A stretch of 32,944 nt of DNA from a virus: positions 1-32,944 of the IMG/VR virus record IMGVR_UViG_3300009154_000156; one strand, 5' to 3'. The notes under the pieces are model-generated. The model made no database searches. It was not told the origin of the DNA and saw only the letters and a program-made list of their open reading frames with translations. Below, one piece after another: positions 22,596-30,368 of this stretch; the first letter of the stretch is position 1; every line of letters starts with the position of its first letter. The translations under genes and the position numbers were made by a program.

Positions 22596-25500
22596 GTGGC
22601 AAACAATTATTTTTACGTTCACAATGGTCTGACGGCAGGTGCATTAAGCATCGATGCAGCAACTGGCAAGTTAACCACATTAGGTATCATCACTTCTACA
22701 TCTACACAAGTAGCAAATAATACGTTTTCTGGAGCACTTGTTATTACAGGTGGAGCAGGAATTGGCGGCAAATTGTATGTCGGTGAAGATATCTACAGTA
22801 AAACAAGTCTTGTTCTTACTACATCAAGTGTAAAATCTTATGTAGTAACCTCTCTCGGGTCAGGAACAGGCACTGCTGTAAGTACATCAACCGGTGACGT
22901 AATTGTTTGGAGCACTGCAAGTTTACAAACAGTAACTGGTTTTGGAAATTCAACTGATATAGCAATCAAAATCACTAATTCAACTTCAGCAACCAGTACT
23001 TCAACTGGCTCATTGGTAGTTGCAGGCGGTGTTGGTATCGGCGGCACATTGTGGGTTGGTGATGATGTATATAGTAAAGGTAATTTAGTTTTAACAACTG
23101 CTTCGATAAAAACATATGGTGTTTCTAAAATAACGCCGGGAACAGGCACTGCTGTTAGCTCATCGACCGGGGAAGTTACTATATGGAGTACCGCCACTTT
23201 ACAAGATGTTACTAGTCAAGGTTCATCTACCGATCGATCTATTTCTATCACTAGTAGCACTAGCAGTACAGATACCAGTTCAGGTGCTCTAAAAGTAACG
23301 GGCGGAGTTGGAATTGGTGGCAATCTAAATGTTGGCGGACAGTTAAAAGTAAATAACGAAGCTACATTTTTAGGAAATGTTACATTTAGCGGAAATGCAA
23401 CATATGTTTATTCTACTAACACTCTTTACACAGATAATATTCTAGAACTTCACACTCCATCTGATGGACAGTGGACACTTGATGACGGTAAATCTATTGG
23501 GTTAAAATTCCACTACTTTAATAATGCAACTAACACAAATGCCGCGCTTGTATTAAAAAATGACAGTAAATTTTTAGAATGGTTTTCTTTTGGTGTTACT
23601 GGAGATAGTACATTTACAAGTGCAACATACGGTACATTTAAGACAGGTTCTATAAGGCTTGTTGACTCAACCACTGCTACTAGCACAGTTTCTGGCGCAT
23701 TACAAGTAATTGGCGGTGCAGGAATTGGCGGCACACTGTATGTAGGCGGAGATATTTATTCTAGTGGCTCAAGAGTAGTAACTGAAACTAATCTAGGAAC
23801 TTATGGTATTTCTGCGATTTATGCAGGAACAGGAACTGCTGTTAGTTCAACCACTGGATCAGTGACGATCTGGAGTACCGCAACTTTACAAGATGTTACT
23901 AGTCAGGGTTCATCTACTGATAGGTCTATTTCAATTAGTAGTTCCACAAATTCAACATCGACTAATGCTGGAGCATTACGAGTCACGGGTGGTGTAGGTG
24001 TTGGTAGAAATCTATATGTTGGCGGACAGTTGGTAGTGACCAATTCCACTGTTTCCACTGTTTCTGATGGATCACTGTTGACAATAAATCATCCTGGAAA
24101 TAAAAATTGGGCAGTATTGATAGGAGATGCTGTTAATACTGGATCAACAACTGGTATATATTTAAGATCAACTACGACCTCATATATAGCATGGGGCGCA
24201 CAAGGCTCATTGGTATTTACATCAAGTGGTGTTGGAATCGAGCGTATGCGCATAGATTCTTCTGGTAGTTTAGTAATTGCAACAACTACCTCTGCTATAA
24301 ATTCTCAGTCAGGAGCTCTTCAAGTTGCAGGAGGAGTGGGCATTGGTGGTGATCTTTATGTGGGTGGTAATATTTACGGAAAAATCAGCGGTACAGTAAC
24401 CGCTACTACTCACATTGTAGGAGGTGCTGCTAATCGAATTGTTTATAACACAGGAACAGATACTACCAGTTTTATTATTGCACCACCAGCGTCAAATGTT
24501 TTTCTACAATATACGGGTAATAATGCGTTCACTTGGACATCGTTCTCGGCAGGAACTGATACTGCAATAAGTGTAACAGGCGCAGATGTAAAAATTTGGA
24601 ATAACAGTACACTACAGTCTATTACTAACAGAGGAAATTCAACTTCTAATGCAATTAGTATTACTAGTAGTACAGCATCAACATCAACTACTACCGGTGC
24701 GTTAACTGTTTTAGGTGGTGTTGGTATTCAGGGAGATCTCTATGTAGGTAAAACTATTTACGGAACAATCACTGGATCTATAACAACTGCTTCCAATGTT
24801 GCAGCAGGCAGTGCTAATAGAATATTATATCAAACTAGTACTGGCACTACTGGATTTATTACAACTCCAACTAATTTTGGTACATTTTTACAATATTCTA
24901 CAACTAATACCTTTGTTTGGACAACTGTCACAGCAGGTGTTTCTAAAATAACACCAGGAACAGGAACTGCGGTTAGCTCTTCTACTGGTGATATCACTAT
25001 TTGGAGCACTGCAAGTTTACAGACAGTAACTGCTATTGGAAATTCAACTGATATAGCAATCAAAATAACTAATTCAACTTCAGCAACCAGTACTTCAACA
25101 GGCTCATTAGTAGTCACTGGTGGCGTTGGTATAGGCGGCGATCTTTATGTAGGCGGCACAATTTACGGAAAAGTTAGTGTTACTGGAGTAGTTGACTCTG
25201 CCACCACTGCTACTAATTTAGCGGGCGGTGCACCAGGCAGTATTCCATATCAGACTAACACTGGTACTACTAGTTTTGTATCCGTTACTACATCTGGATG
25301 GTTACTACAGAGTAATGGTAGTAGTGCTCCATCTTATGTAAATCCAACTAGTTTAACGGTCAGTAAAGCTGGTGATATTACTGATGGCGCCGCTAATCAA
25401 ATTTTATACCAACAGACAGCAGATCAAACATCATTTATAGATGCTCCCGCTGATGCTAATACATTCCTGTTGTTTAGGGGTGGATCATTTGTATGGTCAT

Positions 25501-26792
25501 CAACGATCAATAATACTGCGCAATCAACTTCAACCAATTCTGGAGCATTTCAAGTTGTAGGAGGAGTTGGCATAGGCGGAAACTTATATGTAGGCGGAAA
25601 TATCGTTGCGACTAATGCACAGATATCCGGCTCTATCGACTCTGCTACCACTGCAACTCATCTAGCAAACGGTTCTACAGGAAGCATTCCATATCAGACC
25701 AATGTTGGTAGAACTGGGTTTATTCCAATTGGAACAACTGGCACTGTATTGGTCAGTGATGGTTCAACTGCTACTTGGAAAGCTTCGAGTGCAATTTCAG
25801 CCAGTACTGCGAGTACTGCTACTAATTTAGCGCGCGGTGTAAGGGGAAGTATTCCATATCAAACCAATACTGGCACTACTGACTTTATTCCAATTGGAAC
25901 AACTGGCACTGTACTGGTCAGTGATGGTACAACTGCTACTTGGAAAGCACAAAGCACATTGTCGGTGGGTACAGCGACGACTGCTACTCATCTAGTAGGT
26001 GGTGCTCTGGGAAGTATTCCATATCAAACCAACACTGGTACTACTGGATTTATTCCAATTGGATCTCAGGGACAGATATTAGTAGTAGGTCCTAACAACA
26101 CTGCTTCATGGTCAACCGCTTCAACATCATTGTCCGTGAGTTCTGCTACTACTGCTACTAATTTAGCGCGCGGTGTAAGGGGAAGTATTCCATATCAAAC
26201 CAATACTGGCACTACTGACTTTATTCCAATAGGAAGTACAAGCAGTTTATTAGTAAGTGATGGTACTACTGCTACTTGGAAACCGCCAACCGCAATTTCA
26301 GTGAATACCGCTACTTATGCAAACAATATTTCTAATAATCAATATAACAGTGGACTTCAGCTTGCCTATAATAGTGATAGCGTTACTACAAAGTTTGCAA
26401 GTGCTCCGACTACTACTGGTACATTCTTAAAATATAATGGCGATAGTGCATATCCATTTACGTGGGACACTGTATCACAGGGTGGTGTTACCTCAGTTAA
26501 TCCAGGCACCGGCACTGCGGTTAGCTCAACTACCGGAAATGTGACTATCTGGAGTACAGCAACTCTTCAAAACGTCACCGACAGGGGAAGAACATCTACT
26601 AATGCAATTTCAATTACATCTACTACACAATCAACGGGCACAACTACTGGCGCGTTAACCGTTTCAGGTGGTGTTGGTATAGGTGGCAATATTTATACAG
26701 CCGGTGAAATACATATTACATCTGCTACCGCATCGGTATTTTATATGAAGTATAATCCCACGGCTGGTGCAGTAGACTTTATATTTGGATAA
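22596..26792 (+). CDS. Large tail-fibre protein with two classes of repeat
   Basis: About 1,398 residues from a GTG start. The first class is the glycine-rich stalk motif shared with the previous gene (about ten copies of 'SGAL.V.GGVGIGGdLYVGg.IY'), each followed by 'I.PGTGTAVSSSTG.VTIWSTATLQ'. The second class, mainly between 24400 and 26450, has about nine copies of 'aTnla.G..GSIPYQTNTGTT.FIPIGttGtvLVSDGttATWK', a common fibre repeat. Residues about 270-360 repeat the domain with LYTDNILELHTP, IGLKFHYF and YGTFKTGSIRL. The protein ends with VFYMKYNPTAGAVDFIFG, a recognisable fibre C-terminus without a chaperone domain. Several repeat copies are nearly identical in DNA, which suggests recent duplication or gene conversion. 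It is probably a long stalk carrying a receptor-binding tip; the order of assembly with the 19495 product is unknown. Confidence 0.87.
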   Translation: MANNYFYVHNGLTAGALSIDAATGKLTTLGIITSTSTQVANNTFSGALVITGGAGIGGKLYVGEDIYSKTSLVLTTSSVKSYVVTSLGSGTGTAVSTSTGDVIVWSTASLQTVTGFGNSTDIAIKITNSTSATSTSTGSLVVAGGVGIGGTLWVGDDVYSKGNLVLTTASIKTYGVSKITPGTGTAVSSSTGEVTIWSTATLQDVTSQGSSTDRSISITSSTSSTDTSSGALKVTGGVGIGGNLNVGGQLKVNNEATFLGNVTFSGNATYVYSTNTLYTDNILELHTPSDGQWTLDDGKSIGLKFHYFNNATNTNAALVLKNDSKFLEWFSFGVTGDSTFTSATYGTFKTGSIRLVDSTTATSTVSGALQVIGGAGIGGTLYVGGDIYSSGSRVVTETNLGTYGISAIYAGTGTAVSSTTGSVTIWSTATLQDVTSQGSSTDRSISISSSTNSTSTNAGALRVTGGVGVGRNLYVGGQLVVTNSTVSTVSDGSLLTINHPGNKNWAVLIGDAVNTGSTTGIYLRSTTTSYIAWGAQGSLVFTSSGVGIERMRIDSSGSLVIATTTSAINSQSGALQVAGGVGIGGDLYVGGNIYGKISGTVTATTHIVGGAANRIVYNTGTDTTSFIIAPPASNVFLQYTGNNAFTWTSFSAGTDTAISVTGADVKIWNNSTLQSITNRGNSTSNAISITSSTASTSTTTGALTVLGGVGIQGDLYVGKTIYGTITGSITTASNVAAGSANRILYQTSTGTTGFITTPTNFGTFLQYSTTNTFVWTTVTAGVSKITPGTGTAVSSSTGDITIWSTASLQTVTAIGNSTDIAIKITNSTSATSTSTGSLVVTGGVGIGGDLYVGGTIYGKVSVTGVVDSATTATNLAGGAPGSIPYQTNTGTTSFVSVTTSGWLLQSNGSSAPSYVNPTSLTVSKAGDITDGAANQILYQQTADQTSFIDAPADANTFLLFRGGSFVWSSTINNTAQSTSTNSGAFQVVGGVGIGGNLYVGGNIVATNAQISGSIDSATTATHLANGSTGSIPYQTNVGRTGFIPIGTTGTVLVSDGSTATWKASSAISASTASTATNLARGVRGSIPYQTNTGTTDFIPIGTTGTVLVSDGTTATWKAQSTLSVGTATTATHLVGGALGSIPYQTNTGTTGFIPIGSQGQILVVGPNNTASWSTASTSLSVSSATTATNLARGVRGSIPYQTNTGTTDFIPIGSTSSLLVSDGTTATWKPPTAISVNTATYANNISNNQYNSGLQLAYNSDSVTTKFASAPTTTGTFLKYNGDSAYPFTWDTVSQGGVTSVNPGTGTAVSSTTGNVTIWSTATLQNVTDRGRTSTNAISITSTTQSTGTTTGALTVSGGVGIGGNIYTAGEIHITSATASVFYMKYNPTAGAVDFIFG
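22942..23005 (+). repeat. 64-base near-identical repeat, copy 1
   Basis: It matches 25036-25099 at 63 of 64 bases; the difference is C at 22973 against A at 25067. It lies within the stalk module of the 22596 gene. Confidence 0.9.
25036..25099 (+). repeat. 64-base near-identical repeat, copy 2
   Basis: This is the second copy of the 64-base unit at 22942-23005, 2,094 bases downstream and in the same reading frame. Confidence 0.9.
25814..25894 (+). repeat. 81-base perfect direct repeat, copy 1
   Basis: It is identical base for base with 26150-26230, 336 bases downstream. It encodes the start of the second-class repeat (TATNLARGVRGSIPYQTNTG and on). The 336-base offset is divisible by three, so recombination between the copies would keep the frame and remove 112 residues. 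Confidence 0.92.
26150..26230 (+). repeat. 81-base perfect direct repeat, copy 2
   Basis: This is the second copy of the 81-base unit at 25814-25894. A less similar copy of the module lies between them (about 25980-26060). Confidence 0.92.
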
Positions 26793-26802
26793 GGAATAAA
26801 AA

Positions 26803-27030
26803 ATGACTGATAGAATTGAAGAAATGATTTTTATATATTATACTAAAACTGAAGGTGATTTGGTTTTTAAAGCCGTATTAAGAATTAAAAAAGACGAATA
26901 TAATTCAAAGACACCCGAAGAAATTGAAGCAATAAAAGAACAAAATTTTCGTAGATGGTTAAATGCTGTTAATAATCCTGTGGATTTATCATTACTAGAT
27001 GTAACCTCCGATGTAACAACATCTACATAA
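26803..27030 (+). CDS. Small charged unknown protein between fibre genes
   Basis: This gene encodes 75 residues and is not recognised. It begins with a short strand-like stretch (MIFIYYTKTEGDLVFKAVLR). A helix follows with KTPEEIEAIKEQNFRRWLNA, then a Ser/Thr/Asp tail. Unlike its neighbours it is charged and partly helical, so it is unlikely to be a fibre shaft. AAGGA overlaps the previous stop codon, 7 bases before the ATG. The next gene follows after 11 bases. Small proteins lodged among fibre genes are often assembly factors or fibre-base parts. That is only a suggestion here, and no similarity to T4 gp57A or gp38 is apparent. Confidence 0.7.
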   Translation: MTDRIEEMIFIYYTKTEGDLVFKAVLRIKKDEYNSKTPEEIEAIKEQNFRRWLNAVNNPVDLSLLDVTSDVTTST

Positions 27031-27041
27031 GGATATAAAAG

Positions 27042-30000
27042 ATGGCAATTCGTTATTTTTATGTTCCGGTTAATTTTGGTATTGCTAATCCCACGTTCTC
27101 TTGGAGCAACATATCTGGAACCAATGGATATTGGTGGACTGGTAGCGGAGGCACTGGAAGCCGATTAACTGGCCTTCCAACCTACGGTGACACTGTTATT
27201 TTTGATAAAAACTCTAATCCTTACTTTGCTGGCGGCAACAATAGTTATACAATTAACATAGATACAACTGCTCGTCTAACGTCATTAACAATATCTAATC
27301 CTAGTGCAGGAATAGTAACATTTACAGGAAGCAGTGGTATACTATTCCAACTAACTTCTTCTATTGATGGATATTTAGAAATAAACAGCGGTGTAAACTG
27401 GCAAAATAATGGAAGTTTTCGTACAATAGAATCGGGCGTTGGGACTAGTAAATTACCTAATCTTGGAGTTAATATAAGTAGCACGGTAGGGACAATAGAA
27501 AATTCAATTGGATTGTTAAATGGATCACCTAGTTCTATTAATCATTTGGTATTGTATTCAGATCTATCAACTAGAGGATTGATTTATACTAATAGTTTAT
27601 CTCTAGGAGGTTATTATTTAACGTGTTCTTTATTACAATTCACCTCTGCTAATCCTTTAATAAACTCAGATTATGATACTAATATTACTATTACAGGATC
27701 TAATGGCAGAGTCTTTTATTTAAATGGTATCGATCTAGCTTCTGATATATTACTAAATTATACACAAATCACTTTAGATTTTACATACCAGGGTTCCTCG
27801 GGAATTCGGACTATATGGCATGATTTGTCAAATAATTCAAATTATCTTAATCCAGACATTATCAGTACATTATTTAATATTAACATTTATGGAAACGATT
27901 CAATTATTATTGACGCCTCTTCACGACCTCATCCAGTCAATGATTTAACTATTTATAATGGAACTAGAACAATAACACTTAACAGCGACCTGAACATCTA
28001 TGGAAATTTAACATTACCATTAAATTCTTCAATGGTTCCTGGAGTATCTGGAGGTATTACAAGTGCTCCTACTATAGTTTTTTTAAATAATCCCTATTAC
28101 TATGGTCCATATACTATTACATCTAACAACTCAACAATAAATGCTGATATTATATTTCAAGGAGAAGATTATAGTGGTTGGTATATCTATGATAATTTTA
28201 CCATAGCATCATCAAAAGCAGTACTATTTAGATCAGGGTATATCGATGTTTCCGGAATAACATTAACATGTGGAACTATAAAAGGAATTAGAGCAGGACG
28301 ATATCCAAGTCCAATAGTAATTCAAGCTGATTTTCCAGCTACTTTTCAACTTACTAGAGCATCTGACACTTCATCAATTCCAAATAATACGCTAAGTTCT
28401 GATCCTTCATCATCATTAATATATACAACTGCTACTGTTTTTAATGTAGATCCAATCAATTTTGACATTTCATTAGCTTCTCCTAATCTTACTGTAAAAT
28501 TAAATAGTTCTGGTGCAAATAGTGGTGCTTACAACAGAACTGTATGTGTAGGAGCCGGTAGTAATACTTTTGGATTAGATCAAAATGTAAGTTTTATAAA
28601 TTTCTGGATATCAGATGGGTCTGGTTACTTTGATTTTGAACCCAAGGAACTACCGGGTGCAGTTATTGGTGATCTAGATTTTAGGGGATTTACCGGAATA
28701 TTTGTTGTTCCGTCTTCTTCTGCTGTTGCTGGTACATTAAATATTTATGGAAGTTTATACTTAGGAAATGCACAAATACCAGGACTTTCAACGTCGGTAA
28801 CTAAACCAGACAATTATAAATGGATAATGAATCCTTATAATTCAAATAGAAATTACGAGTCCATAATTTCTTCAAATGGTAAAACTATTACATGGCCACT
28901 TGTATTAGATACCACAATTCCTAATTCAGGAGGAACATTTACATTAGCTGATAATTTTAATTATGATCTTTCTCTAAGTGGTTTTAAAGCAATAAATTAT
29001 CCCTTATGTCTGTTTAATGGAGTTTTTAATATAAATGGTAAAACTGCAACAACTACATATGCTTCAATGATTTCTGACGGAGGAATGACTATTAATAGTG
29101 GAACATTGACATGTAACACTTTTACTCAAGCAGGAATATTAACTTTAGACTTAGGAGGAAAATTAGTATCTTCTACTCCATTTAACTTTAACGGTGGACA
29201 ACTCAATACATTAAATGGAACTACGATAGAATGTCCTCGTGCTGTAATAAGCACAACTGTGATATCCACAGGAACAATTAACTTTGATACTGGTTTTATT
29301 AGTGTTAAAAGCATTACTAATGGAATATATGTTTGGGATTCAACTAATCCTCAGTCACATCAATATGTAACATTTACTGACTCAGGAGGAGGAGTACGAC
29401 TTGACGGAGTCGGAGTATTAGGAGGAGTTAGATACATTTATCAAGGAAATATTGATAGTGAAACTAATTCTGTAAACTTTTACATTAGGGCAGGCCAAGA
29501 TCAAGTAAGATTTACTAATAATACTACTGGTATAAAAAATCTAGATCTCACTGGATTTTCGGGCTCATTATATTCACCTTCTCTTAAACTTTATGGAAAT
29601 TTAACATTGTCAAGTGATGCGACGTTTTTGACAGCAACTGAAATTAATTTTGCCGCGTCCACTGGAACTAAAACAATTGCTACCTCTAATAATCCACTTT
29701 TTTCGACAATGATTAAATTTACTTTTAATGGCACAGCTTCATATAGATTACTAGATAATGTAAACGGACTTACATCTTGGACACTTAATAGTGGAACACT
29801 AGATTTAAATAGAAAAACCTTATCAGTTCAGCAATTTACTTCTACTAGTTCGACTAATAGAACATTAAATATGACTAGTTCTACGATTTTAATGACAAAC
29901 AATAATAGCAATATTCCTGCAATATGGACTGTTACTAACACACTTGTTATGCAAAGTAATACTGGCTCAAATATATATTTTGTAGGAAACGGCGGAAATG

Positions 30001-30368
30001 TATTAGGAAATAACATATTCAATGGCGGTGGTAATTCTTATAATCTTGTTGGAATAAAAGATAACGGATATGCGGGTGGAATAAACATCACCGGCGAAAA
30101 TACTTTTGTAACATTACAACAAGATGTATATACTGCTACTACCTGGACCTTTGCATCATCATCAACTACAATTGTAACTAATTTTAATATATCCGGAAAA
30201 GATGCTGCAAATAGAGCAAATATTAGAAGCTCAACATCGGGCACTCAGTTTACATTAAGTAAAAGCTCGGGAATAGTATCGGTTAAATACACCAGCATTC
30301 AAGACAGTAATGCAACTGGTGGTGCAAGGTGGTTTGCATTAAAGAGACAAGGAAACACAGATGGCTAG
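27042..30368 (+). CDS. Beta-solenoid fibre or adhesin protein
   Basis: This 1,108-residue protein is Asn/Ser/Thr/Ile-rich. The N-terminus (FSWSNISGTNGYWWTG then GLPTYGDTVIFDKNSN) is a known start of surface beta-solenoids: 'W.gs.tnW...sGG.g....PT..D.ViFd'. The body repeats turns of 'lti.ngt.tit..snl.iyGnltl' (for example NDLTIYNGTRTITLNSDLNI and LKLYGNLTLSSDATF), consistent with a long right-handed solenoid. The C-terminal end (FTLSKSSGIVSVKYTSIQDS, ATGGARWFA) is a widespread domain that normally finishes with a 'dGGNNtGWIF' strand. Here a TAG stop comes just before that strand, and the strand is encoded by the next, overlapping frame. AAGGA lies 8 bases before the ATG. It is probably receptor-binding. 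It overlaps the following gene by 8 bases. Confidence 0.85.
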   Translation: MAIRYFYVPVNFGIANPTFSWSNISGTNGYWWTGSGGTGSRLTGLPTYGDTVIFDKNSNPYFAGGNNSYTINIDTTARLTSLTISNPSAGIVTFTGSSGILFQLTSSIDGYLEINSGVNWQNNGSFRTIESGVGTSKLPNLGVNISSTVGTIENSIGLLNGSPSSINHLVLYSDLSTRGLIYTNSLSLGGYYLTCSLLQFTSANPLINSDYDTNITITGSNGRVFYLNGIDLASDILLNYTQITLDFTYQGSSGIRTIWHDLSNNSNYLNPDIISTLFNINIYGNDSIIIDASSRPHPVNDLTIYNGTRTITLNSDLNIYGNLTLPLNSSMVPGVSGGITSAPTIVFLNNPYYYGPYTITSNNSTINADIIFQGEDYSGWYIYDNFTIASSKAVLFRSGYIDVSGITLTCGTIKGIRAGRYPSPIVIQADFPATFQLTRASDTSSIPNNTLSSDPSSSLIYTTATVFNVDPINFDISLASPNLTVKLNSSGANSGAYNRTVCVGAGSNTFGLDQNVSFINFWISDGSGYFDFEPKELPGAVIGDLDFRGFTGIFVVPSSSAVAGTLNIYGSLYLGNAQIPGLSTSVTKPDNYKWIMNPYNSNRNYESIISSNGKTITWPLVLDTTIPNSGGTFTLADNFNYDLSLSGFKAINYPLCLFNGVFNINGKTATTTYASMISDGGMTINSGTLTCNTFTQAGILTLDLGGKLVSSTPFNFNGGQLNTLNGTTIECPRAVISTTVISTGTINFDTGFISVKSITNGIYVWDSTNPQSHQYVTFTDSGGGVRLDGVGVLGGVRYIYQGNIDSETNSVNFYIRAGQDQVRFTNNTTGIKNLDLTGFSGSLYSPSLKLYGNLTLSSDATFLTATEINFAASTGTKTIATSNNPLFSTMIKFTFNGTASYRLLDNVNGLTSWTLNSGTLDLNRKTLSVQQFTSTSSTNRTLNMTSSTILMTNNNSNIPAIWTVTNTLVMQSNTGSNIYFVGNGGNVLGNNIFNGGGNSYNLVGIKDNGYAGGINITGENTFVTLQQDVYTATTWTFASSSTTIVTNFNISGKDAANRANIRSSTSGTQFTLSKSSGIVSVKYTSIQDSNATGGARWFALKRQGNTDG

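Noticed and set aside
22600-26790. CRISPR-like or minisatellite array
   Set aside because: The repeats are in-frame protein modules of variable length with coding-type divergence; there are no constant short repeats with unique spacers.
19495-26792. Peptidase S74 intramolecular chaperone at the fibre ends
   Set aside because: The stalk type that often precedes it is present, but the C-termini end in other domains and no S74 Ser-Lys catalytic region is visible.
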